Shown in pieces: positions 10,234-25,200 of a stretch of 64,000 bases of DNA. A program made the translations under genes and the position numbers. The notes beneath the pieces were generated by a model. It did no database searches and had not been told where the DNA came from. It saw nothing but the letters and a program-made list of their open reading frames with translations. Source of the stretch: Phoronis australis (taxonomy: Eukaryota; Phoronida; Phoronidae). The stretch spans positions 18,576 through 82,575 of the forward strand of contig NMRA01000103.1 in NCBI GenBank assembly GCA_002633005.1. Reading direction: 5' to 3'. Every line of letters begins with the position of its first letter. Within the stretch, counting starts at the first letter, position 1.

Positions 10234-13200
10234 CTGCAATGAAGAATGGAAAAAACCGTAATTGACGACGTCAATTATTCACACTTCAATTTGTCTTACA
10301 TCACTCTTTGGATATTTACAGAATTTACGTCTTATTTTGCTCACTTTCTTGCAGAGAAAAGGCCGGGGACACACATATGGTATTTCACTTTGTTAAATAT
10401 ATTTATGTGAGCATATGGACCCGCCTTACTCCTTTTCCCCCTCATCTTGGTCTATTCCATTAATCCCTTGCGTAGGACTACACGTCGTTTTTCCAGCGTT
10501 CGCATTGGTCTGTTGTTATCACGTGCCTCGAGTTTGGTAAGCTCTGGGCTCTTATAAGCTGATGATTGTCACGCCTTTTTCTTTATTATTGTAACCTCGC
10601 TTTCAGTTCACTTTGTTCCGGCCACATTGTTGTAAGTTAAAAACTCATTCAATTTTCTCCTGCACCATCAAGCCCCTCACGGCAAGCTTTTTTTTCCTGT
10701 TCTCTCCGATGCCTATTCATTGTGCTTGTCTTGGTTCATCCTACTTCCGGTGGCTGGGCCATTTTGCCCAGTCTCCCCCGACACATTTTACTCTTGGGTT
10801 CGATCCCCTTCATGTCCCGTCTCATAACCCCTTTGTGCCCTCTGTGTCAGAAGTGCTTTGCGGCAATGTTTGCCTGCCTAGCACTGTGTGTATTGTGCTC
10901 CCACCCCCTTTGTGCCCTCTTGTCTGAGGCGCTTCGGCACNNNNNNNNNNNNNNNNNNNNTCCTTCCTCGTATATTACGTCACTACACCTTTAGCGCCCT
11001 CTGTTGTCACATGTCACCCCCCCATTCACGTAACCGTTCATTTTCAGTTGCGTTTTTAATTTCGTTATCTGTCACTTATGACCTGTGCCCCTTTTCGATA
11101 CCTTATTCCCCCTTTCGAGGTTTCTGACCTCATTCTCCTACCCCTACCCACGGGGCCCTTCCGCCCATAGCCTGTGGCCCGCCGATGGGCATGAGCTGTC
11201 TTACTACATCTCTTGTGGCACTTTTTATTGCCCATCTTACCAGAGATTACCTATTATACTTATTTACCTGTATTCATTTTATTGTAATTGTACTAGTCAT
11301 AATAAATGACCTGATATCGCATACCTCGGTCTCCTTTTCATCTCTGGTAACGAGCTTGTGACGCACGTATCATTTATCTATTATTCGGGACATATGTCAA
11401 TCATAAATTGTGAATTGTTTTAAAGAGATCAAAGATGAGTGTCATTTTCTTTGTCGTAATGAAATGCTGCAAATCCATAGACAATGTACATTGTACAATG
11501 CACAATGCAAGTTTCAAAAAATTAGTTCATCAAATTATACACACAATAAAACACAATCAAGGCTTCAAATCCAAACATGGTCCTTCAAGCTGATGAGAAA
11601 GAATTACCTCATGTCCGCATTATTTGGTGACGGTGTCACAGAGAGGGTGTCAACTTGTGGTACTGATACAGTGATAGCGCGTCTGGTCAGGGTGCTTCCT
11701 GATTGTGTAGGCGTTACCTGAAAAGGTAGGAACTGATTTAGCATCTCTGTCAATTGTTCGTGAAATTAAGCTTCTTCTGCTGCAGTTTTGTTCCCATTAC
11801 AGGAAGAGAAATCATCAAATTTACTTTTCACGAATCAGTTACATTCTCTTCAAAACATCACAATGAAGCCTAGAACTAATCCTCAGCGCCATGTCACTCC
11901 AGGAAACAAACAAAGGTTATCTGCGCAATGAGTAAGTAACCGCATGTCTCACATTTTAAAACAGTGAATTGTTTAGCCCTTGCAATATCCTATAAGTGCA
12001 CCTGGGTGTGCTTTCAGAAAAAAACATACAGAAATGAAAAATACAAAACAAGACTTGTGTTCAATTTCAAACTTTCTATCACTGAATGAAAGTTATTAAG
12101 AATGGACAAAAACATATAAGACCGAGTTAAGTTAACCCTGTAGCTCACCCACCCACCCCTGCTTATCAATGAAGCATTGGCACGTGCATTGTACTCTTGC
12201 CATAACGGCTTTAACAGCAAAATTAGGTCCAACAACTATTAGTGTGGCAGAATTATAATTACAGAATGGCCTGGCCAACTTTCCTGGTATTAGCAAACCA
12301 GCTAGCTTTACGAAGACTATGGTCAAAATATTTAGTAATAATACAGCTTTGTACCAAGGCTATCCTGGTATATCCCCTACAGCATTGGTCATAAGAGAAG
12401 ACTAGGTGGTTTTAATTGAGTATTTTGCAGACACAAACAAGTGCTGATACACTGGGTAAGTTTCTAGATATAATTATGGCATATTTGTGGAAATTTTCAT
12501 GCATTTGTTCATATAAATTTATTGCTGTGCCATGTGCTTTTTTTGCTAGTTTTTCATTACAGTTATCGGCATCAGCACTAAGTGTTGTTACATTTATTGT
12601 TACAAACACACTTGCCTATAACGCAGTATGTAAATAGGCAACTCTTTGACCCGCACGGAAATGTATATTGCGAACACTTTTCAGTCTGTTCAGCAAGTCA
12701 CCAGTGGCCACATCACATGACCTAATAAAAATTAGTCAGAAAACACTTCTGCCTCAGCCGGGACTTGAATCTGGGACCTTCTGCTAATTGTGCAGACACT
12801 CTAGACCACTGGGCCATCAGGATCAATGAGCCATCAGGACCACTGGTCCAATACGGAAAACCAATCAGACTTAGCAGTGGCGTGCTGACCAGACTTAGTA
12901 GAGGCATGATAACCAGACTTTTAAAACTGTTTGCAAGAGTCAGTACATACCCACTGTTTGTGATGCTTGTCTTTCACAGGTATCTCTGTTGGAACTGTTG
13001 GAATGGGTGATATTGATGGAGAGACACGGCTTCTTGACTTTTCCTAAAAATGTGTTGCATAGCGATGTTCTAGTTCAAGTAACATTATTGGTAACAAAAG
13101 CAATTTTCTGAAACCAGTCACAGAGCAGATTCCAACCTTCACATTGCAGTCAAACGGTCAGCAACTAAAAAAACCCACAAACATCAATTTCAGCTACTGG

Positions 13201-16200
13201 CTCCAGTACGTTTATGAACAGCTTCACAAACGAATGTAATAAAGGGTAAGCAAGTTCTGTAATGACACGAATCACTCGTGTCATTACAGAACTAACTTGC
13301 TTACGGTAAAAAACAAATCCCCATTATTTTTGCTTGTTTCAGGTGTATTAATTTGAAAAAGTGAGCAACATTACTAAAAGTACCACACCACCGACTCAAT
13401 TTTCAAAAAATGACACCTGGGGATCTAACGGTCATGTGACCGGAAGTCTGACACCAAATATGCAACAATTACAATGATCAGACAAAATCGGTGGAAATAC
13501 AACAGCAAACACACGAGTGTCTTAAAGGGTGACTGAACAGGGTCAGTAACAGTACCAGCGACAGTAACAGTAACAGTCACATTTGGATTTCTACGTCCAA
13601 GTCAGGTGCAGTGAATGATGCCACATAAATTAAAAATTAATTATAAATTAAACGACAGAGAAGTAGTTCTAGGGATCCTAGGAATTGACCAGAAGATCTT
13701 TACCAACTAAAACTGCCAATCAAATTGGCAGCAAAAAATTCCAAAAACATGACAATAGGCAGACAGAGTGAAGATGAGCCATGAACTATTGTGATATCAA
13801 CTTAAGGTATCACACACAGGCCTATTTTGATGCCTTGATTTCTCCACAAAATGACACAGTAAATTCTTTCCAAATTAGGACAAAATACGACCGAACAGCG
13901 AAACTGTGTTTTATCATTTTGTCCATGAAACATATGCAGCATCAAATTTAATGTTTTGCAAGTTCAAGTACAATACCAAGCCCAGTAGCGTGTAGCGGCT
14001 TGGTGTTGCCATGGTAATTTGTTTTCTTGGATGCTCCTCCTTCCGCCCAACATCCTTGTCAAGTAGAGCAGCCACAATGTCAAAAGCCCTTAAAACTAAA
14101 GGAGGGCAATTTGGCAACTGTTTTTCTCAAATATTGGTCAGATTTTAATGTATCCAGCTATCAAATAATGTTTTCAAAAATCCCATAATTCCTTGACTAA
14201 TTTGAAACAGCTCAATTTAGGAAAAGTTGACAAATTAATCTCATCAAAGTTGTCATTTAAACACTTTTCTTTCCTTGCAGTGAACGATGTCTAGTGGTGT
14301 CTATTGTGACGTGCAAAGTTTGAGACATATTTGGAGTGGTTGAACAAGACAGTGATGTATGAAAGATGAAAACACTCCTTTCAATTCACAACGGAATTAT
14401 ACAAAGCTATATTTACCAAGTGAATTGCTCTTTGTCGGTCAATAATTTGCTGTAGTTTGTTTTGGGCATCTGAATGTTGTTTGGTAAGCTCGTCTATCTG
14501 TTTGGCAAGTTGTTGGCTTTCTGCAACAGCCTCGTTTTCACTCACGGAGTGACCAATCGGATCATGATGCCAACTGGCGATACCTTTTGGCCGAGTGGGA
14601 AGCTCTGGTTCCTCTGCTGCAGCCTCATTCCCATTAACAGTTTGGCTAATCAGACCAAAATGTCGCCTGGTTAAACCTGTCAGCTGTTTAGGCAACTTGT
14701 GTTCTTCTGCAGCCACGTTTTCATTCACTGACTGGCCAGTCAGATCTGGATGCTGACTGGTGATATTTCTTGGTTTCCCGTGGAATTCAGGTTCCTCTGG
14801 TACAGGGCGCTGAATTGTGTTTTCAGAAGTAATACCATTCAGCACAGCTGGGAAGGTGAGATAATTTGTCTGCATAGCGTGGTTGAGGGAGTTCTGTAGT
14901 GTACTGTTGACAGTGGTCCGGGGAAGCTCCGAATACTGTGTCTGAGTTGAACCACTCTCAGATTTGGACGCTAATTCATTTTGTTCTGATTTTAAATCAG
15001 CTAATTTTGATGTCTGAAAGAGTTGTCCACACTGTGAATTTGTCATCTCTGAAGAAGCTTCACCTAGAAAGACATTAGAGTTCCAACAATCTCAAGAAGC
15101 ATGATGGTACCCTGGCCAAATAATCCAAACTGCTAACAAGTTATTTCATTCTCTCTTTTTCCAGAATAAATTGAATTTGTGCCAAAAATATCAAACCGGT
15201 GATGTACCCTGTCGCACATTACAGGTAGCATGACATAAATTGTAACTGGCACAAAATCAATATAATGTACACTTCTATGCAGGGTCAATAATCAATATAA
15301 TGTACACTTCTATGCAGGGTCAATAATCAATATAATGTACACTTCTATGCAGGGTCAATAATCAATATAATGTACACTTCTATGCAGGGTCAATAATCAA
15401 TATAATGTACACTTCTATGCAGGGTCAATAGCTACATAGACTTGACAATAAAGTGCTACATAACTTACAAGAGCAACGCCGAGTGTTGAAATGCGCGCAC
15501 GAATGCATTGCTAATGATGTGCTTTTAGGGTTACTTATTTGTATCATAAAAATGGCCACTAGATGGCGCAAAAACATACAATCCATCCAAAAACAGGAAC
15601 ATGCCACATTTCATAAAAATCTGTCAAGGAACTTCGGAGAAACAAAGGAAAACAGAATAAAATGAAATTGCCACTAGTGGGCACAGTGTCCGTTGGATCC
15701 GCCTGAAAGTGGTCGTCGTCTGTTGTTATCTTCATATAAATACACTTACTAAATTTAGTAAAGATACTGCAGTGGGTTTAAGAGATACAAATATGGGCAC
15801 AAAACAAAACTACCACTAGGAGGCGCCACAATAGTCAGTCACCATCATCAAAGGTCGTCTTCACACTGAGAACATATATGCCAATTTTCAAATGATTTGG
15901 TTGATACAGTGGTGGACACAAAAAACAAGATTTGAAAACATCAAAAATAGCCACTAGATGGTGCAAAAGACCTCGATTCCATCCAAAAACAGGAAGATAG
16001 CGTCATCACACCAATAGATGCCTATATTTAAAATTATATAAAAATCTGTTGAGGACCTTTGAAGATACTGAGTTAAACATAAAAAACTAAAATTGCCACT
16101 AGGGGTCACAGCAGTAATCAGATCTGTCCGAAAGTCGTCATCATCCTTATAGTCAACATCATATAAATACACTTGCTAAATTAAGTAAAGATCCTGCCAA

Positions 16201-19200
16201 CGGTTTAGGAGATACAGTCATAGGCGCAACAAAAACAAAAACAAAACTGCCACTAGGAGGGGCCACAGTAGTCAAAATCGTCGGAAATCATCGTAAACCA
16301 TCCTTTTCATAGTAAGCACATACATGTCAATTTTCACAATTATCTTTTGAGCGGTTTGGTTGATAGAGGGGTGGATGCAAAAAAACAGTAAAAATGGCCA
16401 CTAGGTGGCGCAAACTACATCGAATCCATCCGAAAACGGGAGGCTAGCGTCATCTCACTAATAGGTGCCTACATACCAAATTTCATGAAAATCTGTTCAG
16501 GACTTTTGAAGATACAAAGGTAAGCGTAAAAAACTAAAATTGCCACTAGGGGGCACACCGGTAGTCAGATCCGTCTGAAAGTTCGTTCATGCCGTCCCAC
16601 TCATGTGTCCACATATAAATATGAGGGCGCATAATAATTATTATTTTCCAATATTCCAGGGCACTCCTAGATAAGCATATAACAATGAAGACCACTTGTC
16701 TTTACTCACCATACATCTTTTGAAGCTTCATTAGTCGTTCATGTGCCTTTCTATTCTCCTCACTCAGCTGAGCTATCTGACGTGTCATGGGAGAGGCGCC
16801 ACCTGTTGAGCCATTTTCTACAAACAGCAGAGCACAAGTTCATGCCTTACAGCAAGGAGTGTAGTTCACTTGTGATCTCGTTGTTATTGCTACTACTAGC
16901 GCCGCCAAGTGGTAAATAAGCAACGGTCAAGTAGGAAGCGCAAGAACAATGAGGAAGGACGCATTTTGCAGTGAGATAAATTGCGCTAATTCATCCATGA
17001 AAACTCTAGACGTGTCACTTTTATTTTTCCTAAGGACCCAGAAAAGGCAAGGATTATTTGTTATTTTGCTTTTTCACTTTGTGTGTTCTTTTCACGGTTG
17101 GAAGACAAGTCGATTGCAGTCCCAGTGCCGCTATCGTCTGCAGTGTACACCATTGCACAGGCTACACTCTTGCCTTCTGCAGATACTTTGTCGTCAACGT
17201 AGCTCTACTGAAATTATAGGTGAGGGAGCATCAGAATGAAATACAGTGTTATGGTAGGCATGATGGCCATCGGTCATTAGAAACAAAAGTCCTGGGGTTA
17301 TGCGCAAAACGAGGGCCAAATCTTATCACCACCTCAGCACATGTTGTCAAGGGTCAGGCAAATAACCAAAATTTGTGACGATTGGAGAGGCTCAACATTC
17401 ATGTGGCACACCCCTTGGTTTTCACATGTTTCGCGCTCCTGGGAAGGGGTCAACACCCATTATGTGCCCACCTGGTTTGCACTCCTCCCTTGTACCCATT
17501 TGCTGGCACTTGGGGACAACTCCTCCCTGAACCAGTGGCTGGTTTAGAGGGGGCCAAGTGGGCCATGCCCCCCTAAAATTCTCCCAGATTCATTTGGCAG
17601 TTTGGGGGTGCGAATGTCTGACGGGAAAAATCCTGGCTAATACTCTTTAGTGCCCACCTAACTCAAAATCCTGGATCCACCACTGTGAACCCTCAGGAGC
17701 AATCACTAAAAATATGTAGTTCATGGAGGTATGAAATGTTACACGGAACTGTAATTTGCCTTATTAAGAACTCAAACACGAAACAAAACCATGATGGCTT
17801 TTGAAGGGAGCTTCAAGAGAATGAAAGCAGGTACACTGTAATGGAGCATGCCACCCAAAAAACAACCTAATTTGTGTCAATTTAGCTCTAGCAGTTCCAT
17901 AACGACACGTACGGTTGCGTTACCTGACACCTGACGACAGACGGAGGTGTTGAAATTTTCCAATGACATAATTGGTTTCACACGCAGTCTGTTCAGCAGT
18001 TCACAACACGGGTTAATGGTGTCAGCTTATCGCTTGAATTCATCGTTTAACACCAATAAATCACCAAACTTCGATGTAAAACCCTTAAAAATACACCGAG
18101 TTCTTATAAAAACGTGTTGTTTTATTTCGCTGTTGCGGATTTATTGGTATTTGAACACACCATAGCCTACAAAGTTTGGCAGGCCAATAAGATCCGTAGC
18201 AGGAGTTTGGGGTCTGCTCGGAGTCAAATTCAAAGTATTCTCCGCGAGATACAGACAAAAGAACCTAGATCTGTGTTGTTTAGACTTGTGATTTTTTTAG
18301 TTCTAAACACAAAACGCTTGTTATCTTGACCAGTGGCTCGGAGTCCGATCAGGCCCATCGCGGCCGGCCGTATTGACTCGTTATCCCGGCCAGTGGCTCA
18401 GACATCACAAACATAAACCAGCCAAAGTTCAGTGGAAACTAAACTTCCAGCCTAAAATACTATACTAGGAGCCTAAGTAATGTGCACGTGATTATGTTGG
18501 TGAATTAGCCACGAAACTGCAAATCTACTTACTCGTCAGGCGCCGCGAATTCAGGATCCGCTTTAGGCCACAGCACCGTCTGGGCAGAAGTTGTACATTG
18601 ACAATCATTATTTGAATAATTTAATGTAAATAAAGATTCCCCTAACACCTGGCCGTGGGATGGAAATCGAGTTGTTTTACAACAGTTTCTGCAAGCAAAC
18701 ACTAAATTAGCATGAGCTCACACGGTCTCGGTGTCCCGTCAATTAGTTTTATTGCACCTAAAGCCGGTAACACAGTGATTTATTCATTGCTGGCTTCCCA
18801 AATCATTTGAACTCATGAACACTCCAAGGCATTACAAACTGCATGTAATGAGACAGACTTTGTTTCAGTTTTATATAAGTATTGGCTGGGTTGAGATTAA
18901 TTCATTTTGAAACAGAACGCTCAGTAATAAATGTCAACATGGCAACGTCTGCAGGCCACAGACACGGAAATGTTTCACGGCCTCATACTTGCTATTTACA
19001 GCGAACCTTTCATTCTTCACTACCACGATTCACTTCCTAAGCATTACGGACTCTCGAGGAAGTAAAAAAAAAGATATACCCGCTTTCCAAGTAGCTGCAC
19101 AGTTCGGACAAACGGGAACGATGGACCGCAACACAGCGGCATTCACTCTGCAGATGAACGACTGACGTCGCTAGCGTCGTTTCTCACCTTCTTCACAGGT

Positions 19201-22200
19201 TAGCGCGACACCTATTGGCAAGGTAAGGTCGACCGTATGCGAGGCGATGTGGATATAGACCGATTAAGACGGCAAAAAAGACTAATTAAATCGGGTGGCA
19301 TTCTCCTTTAATATTGATTAAAACACAGTCACATTTTCATTCTCATTCGATTATAAGTGGGTGTTAGTTTACGTTTACCCATTTTCAATCACACAGTAAT
19401 TTTATTGCACGTCGAACATCATTAAAGTATGAATTTATCAGCGTTTACATGGTTTGGACTGCGCCACTAAATTAGTGTTGTTTATTCGCCGCTTAGGACG
19501 CTAGTGTTTCGACCGATTACCACTGCGGCGAATGACAAGATGGCAGCATAAAAGCATTACAACAAAATAACCCAGAATTCCCCGTCATGTTGGCTGACTG
19601 GGAGCTGAATTAATGGTCAGAAAAGTCTCCCCTGATGACTGAGAATGAAGGGAGTTAACAGCAATATTAGTAAGGTGACTAAGGTGTTCGTTAATTTTGC
19701 CACACCAATAGATATTACCAGTCATTTTTGTTATTAACAGAATTAGCCGTAATGACAGGTAAACAGTACTTTGCTCAATTGGTCTTCTAATGTAACTACT
19801 TTGCACAAAACGTCAGAGGCATACGACACTAATATGCTGCGAGGTGTTTTCTGAATATAACAGACTTGATAAGCACTAAGTAGCGCTATATAAGAAAGGG
19901 TCGTCTGATATCTGGAGAGATTGAAAACAGAGCTGTTAACTATGACGGGTATGTTTGTGAGTGACTACCTGAATGCAAGTATTTACACACGGGCAGGAAT
20001 GTTGAAACAACAAGTGCCATCCTGTGAACACAAAAGCCCTCATTATAACGGGCGCCATCCTGTGAACACAAAAGCCCTCATTATAACGGGCGCCATCCTG
20101 TGACGATCAAGGCCCTGATTACAAAACGCGCCATCATGAGATGATCAAGGCCTTCATCACAACAAACGCCATCATGTGAAGATCAAGGCAATCATTACAA
20201 GTGCCATTATGCGAACAAAGCAGGAGTTCTATTGGTCAGTCTCCCACCAGCAACTATACCTTTCATAACTAGTGCTGATCCAACCTTGGTTAGTCTGGGA
20301 GGGGACAGAGGTATAGCCTGGCCCCTTTGATGCTGCTGTACATGAGTGGGCAAGGCACTAAGAACGGTAGTCATCTGTGAGGCTAGCTCATCCACTGTGG
20401 GAGACATCTGGACAACGGGCACTGGACATAAACATACAGTATCATAAATACTCAATCTAATGCTTATTGTAATATTCAATAAAATATTCAATGTAATATT
20501 CAATGTAATAAGTGATCTTGAGCTCATGGTCTTCCTGTACATTACTTTGAATATTACATTGAGTATTACAATGAATTGAACTTAAGACTAAAATCGAAAA
20601 CTGACTACGAAGCCAAATTTGTAAAATTTGAAAATAATGACTGGTCATTTTTTGTGTTTAAAATTGAAAAAAATTTGCAAGTCTGAACTTAAACACACGG
20701 CTATGCTCTCCTGTCTGAATTTCATGAAAGAATAATTCTAATTTATCACTAAACAGACTCCAAACTTTGAGCGACCGGCCTCAGTAAGTTAGCCTACCCA
20801 ACTTTGTAGACTACGGTACCTTCAAAATTTCTATAAATCCCTAACAGTGAAATAAAACAACTCATTTGTTTAACAAGAGCATTGAAATGCGCCCACGAAG
20901 GCACCGCAAATGGTGTGCTTCTAAGGGTGTTTATCAAATATTATAAAACTTCAGAGAAACAGAGGAAAAGGAAAAAAAAATAAAATTGCCACAAGGGGGT
21001 TATGGGCGCAAATCAACCATGACTGATACTAGGAGGCATTACAGTAGTCGAAGTCGTCGGAAAATCATTGTCAACCATCATCTTCACACTAAAAACATAC
21101 ATGCCAATTTCCAAAATCATACTTAGATTGATTTGGTTGATAAAGTGGTACACACAACAAACAGACTACAAACTAAAATGGCCACTAGATGGCACTAAAT
21201 ACGTCAAATCCATCTCGAAACAGGAACATGTTATCGTTTCTATAGCAAGCTATTTACAAAATTTCTTAAAAATCTGGAGTTTGAATTAAAGAAAAAAGAG
21301 AAAACGTAAAAAAATTAAATTGCCACTAGGGGGCACAGGGTTTGTCAGACTCGTCTGAAAGTCGTTGCCGTCCGTTGTCAACTTCATATAAATACACTTG
21401 CTAAACTTGATAAAGATCCTGCCGAGTTTTAAAGATACAACCATGGGCATAAATAAAAATAAAAATAAAACTGCCACTAGGAGGTGCCACAGTAGACGAG
21501 GTCATCAGAAAATCATTGACAGCTGTCCTCTTCACAGTAGGAGCATACATGCCAATTTCCACAATCATCCTTAGAGTGGTTTGGTTGATGCCAAAAAACA
21601 GACTCAAAAACAATAGAAATGGCCACTAGGTGGTGCAAAATACCTGAAATCAAGGTGAATGGATAGCGTCACCTCACTAATAGATCATTATCTGCCACAG
21701 TTTATGGAAATCCATTGAGGACCTTTGAAGATACAGGGGTGAGTGAAAAAATCTGAAACTGGCACTAAGGGGCACACCAGTAGTCCAATCTGTCCGATAG
21801 TCGTCGTCGTGATACGTTGTCAACTTCATATAAATACCTTCGCTAAATTTAATACTTTAGAGCGTTTAGGCGATACAGCCATGGGCACAAAAACAAACAA
21901 ACAAACAAAACTGCCACCAGGAGGTGCCACAGTACTTGAAGTCGTCGGCAAATCATTGTCAGCTGTTTTCTTTACAGTAGGAGCATATATGCCAATTTTC
22001 ACAATCATCCTTTAAGTGGTTTGGTTAACAGAAGGGCGGACGCCAAAAAACTTGAAAACAGAAAAAAATGGCCACTAGATGGCGCAACGTAATCTAATCC
22101 ATCTGAAAACGGTCATCTGCACATCTGCCAAATATCATCAAGATCCTATGAGGGGTTTAGGAGATACAGGTGCTAACCGCCAGATGACAGACTTCCAGAC

Positions 22201-25200
22201 AGAGATGATGACAATATGCACCCACAAATGTGAATGCATAAAAACTCAATGTATTTGTAAAGGAATTTACATCGAATTTTGATGATCTATTGGTGTAAAA
22301 TGATGAATTCAAGCGAAAAGCTAACACAAGTAAGCGTCCTGGGAACTACTGAGCAGACTGTGTTAGAACCTGTGATGTCATTGTTTAATTGTCCTGGGAA
22401 CTACTGAGCAGACTGTGTTAGAACCTGTGATGTCATTGTTTAATTTCAGCAGCTCTGTCTGCCCTCCGGTGTAAGGTAAAAGAACTGAACTTGCTGTTAT
22501 CGAGTGGAGCTACTCGATCTAAACACATTGGTTTTTGGTGGCATTCCCCTTAAAAAACTCTGGCCATTTCCAGAATTAACACAATCAAAAAGACGTTGAT
22601 GATATCAATGCACTTTTCATGGCCTCGACACCGATCTACTGCTCCACTATGTAATCCTGTCATTACAGCTTGTATGCGAGGTGTTACGGTATATTGTCAA
22701 TATGGCCAATGATACTTGTGGATACTTGTTATGTCAAGCACGCACAAATTGAATGTTGAGGATCAGTTCAGTTATAGTCTGACAGTCGACTTAAGGGGTC
22801 GACTATGTACCCACTCTGCCCCAGCCGAGTTATGTTCAACTTTAGTTCCCCTCTGCGTTGGATATTTGGAATATTGCAGTCTTTATGCTTGGAAGTCTCG
22901 ACACAACATGTTTTCACAAGTCACGAGGAACAACTTGAACAACAACTTGTAAGTTTATCTTAGGCAATGTGCTGAATGCACAGTCCATTTTCAGTGAATA
23001 TCTACTTAAAATTAAAATATCAGTGCATTACCTCACCATTCTACTTAAAATTAAAACATCAGTGCATTACCTCACCATTCTACTTAAAATTAAAACATCA
23101 GTGCATTACCTCACCATTCTACTTAAAATTAAAACATCAGTGCATTACCTCACCATTCTACTTAAAATTAAAATATCAGTGCATTACCTCACCATTCTAC
23201 TTAAAATTAAAATATCAGTGCATTACCTCACCATTCTACTTAAAATTAAAAAAAAAGCATGACTAATCAAAACGTGTCGATGGTTATATCATTGTTAAGT
23301 GATGAAGACTAGGCGAACTGTGACGCCATTTTGTTACTTTACCGTACAAGGAAACACTGACGCGAACCATGTTGAGCATACCGATCAATTTTTTTACCAC
23401 AAACGACTCAAACAAAATCTAATTAGGTTGTTTTAATGAGAAAAATGCATACAAAAGTTTTCAGTGACTGCCGATAGCAGACTTCTCATGCTATGACTTA
23501 AAATTTAAAAAAATCAAAGCCAGAATTTTCAACTATCTGACTGTCATTTTTCAGTCCGCTCAGGATGGTTAATAATAGTTACAGCTGTACAAAAGTCATG
23601 TTTGAATTTTGTGACAAACTGCGACAAAAGTTCGATGCATTGCTTAGAGTGCAGGCCCATTGTCACAAGGGATGATTTATTTCCAACAGCCCTGCTCAGC
23701 AAGCCTATCTACCTGTTTTAGGAATTTTGGAAGTATTATGTAATGTTTTTGTTATCTATGCAATTGTAATGGCAGCTTCCAGTGGTCTCCTTCATTTTTC
23801 ATGGTGACAACAAAATTTTTCGTCTACACCTATGTCGTTACATGACCTGTTCTTTCACGTATAGCCCTTAGGAGACGTTCCCGGTGGTCACCCGCTACAA
23901 TTGTCTAATTCACCAAACAAAATCAAACACAACCCAGACACCTTTATGAAAACAATATTGAATTCACAGCAACTGCTCAAAATTAAAAAAATACATGACA
24001 CTCCTTCACAATATTTCACATCACAGCCTCTGCCTGAAATTTACTTTAATTGTGAGAATGACTGAACACTTTAAGACCACATTATTGCAAAGTATTAATT
24101 TCCACCACTGATACTGCACGATTCTATAGAGCTCTACCTGAAGCATCAGTCTGCCTAAGTGTGTTGTCTTCACTTGTCATGGAGGAGGGACTGATCACAG
24201 CATTTGTCTCCCTTGTATCATGGCCTACATCACCTGGCTTCAGCAAACTCTGTGAATAAAGTCCAACAAATAACTTCATCACTATTTTATCCATAAGTTG
24301 TACAAAATAAGACATCTCTGATAAGGTGTAGACACTATGCAGAAATAAAGAACTAGGTTTGAGGAACCAGAATGTCATACGTATGATGAGTTTGTAAAAT
24401 CTACAAAATTAAATATAAAGATGAGCGGTGAGTCTTAAACTACTAGGTGATGATGAGCAATTTATTACATTTAGGAACTGAACAAAATATCAAAACAAAT
24501 TATAAGTGCAGCATACCATCAAATAGTTGAACTTTCCTTCAGCCTCATTCCTATACACAATGAAGTCGGCTTCAAGTTTTGCATGACTGTCACGTAATGT
24601 GGTAAACTCCTGTCAAGAGAAAGAGAACACAGTACATAAACACAAAAAAGACTTATTCTAGTACATAACGTATTGAAGTTTATAATAGCATGAGGCAATC
24701 ATTTAGAGTAGTACACAAAATATTAAAGTTTGTACTAGCATAAAGCAATCACTTAGTGTAAGTAATAAAGTTTGTAATAACAATATGCCTAACATGCATA
24801 AACGTGACTACAAAACACCAATTGCATATCAAAAACATAACAAAACAACCCTACTGTTTGATCAGCTGTCAAATTAGAATCCCCGAAAAAAATCCGATGG
24901 TGCATTAATTAGCTGATTCCAAGTAACGTGCATTTGTTGGTCGACACATGCAACATAGAATTGCAACAATCAATCACAGAACTAGTCCTTTTTCATTGTG
25001 GTTAGTGGGAAAAGTTGTCTGATATTGTTCCTCATTTGGCCATGGTTTATAGTATAATAGAGAATGGCCAGGTGTTACATTTATGGTAAAATAAAGAATG
25101 GTGAGGTAATGCATTTATGATAAAATAAAGAATGGTGGGCAGGGCTTGGAATGACCAATGACAAAAAACGCGGAAAAATTTTACGGCCCAAATCATGCCC

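Noticed and set aside
10613-11127. + strand frames spanning the N gap
   Set aside because: They run through undefined bases and lie in a CT-rich repeat-like stretch inside a SPICE1 intron.
14381-14416. Stop at 14381 as the true end of SPICE1
   Set aside because: A good GTAAAT donor precedes it, and three downstream exons restore the conserved C-terminal region in phase.
17065-17195. Possible extra SPICE1 exon between exons 14 and 13 on the - strand
   Set aside because: An open segment after CTGCAG could splice in phase 1, but its sequence shows no SPICE1 similarity and the donor is poor.
22969-23266. Two overlapping + strand frames of about 96 codons
   Set aside because: Both are translations of the 39-bp minisatellite in different frames.
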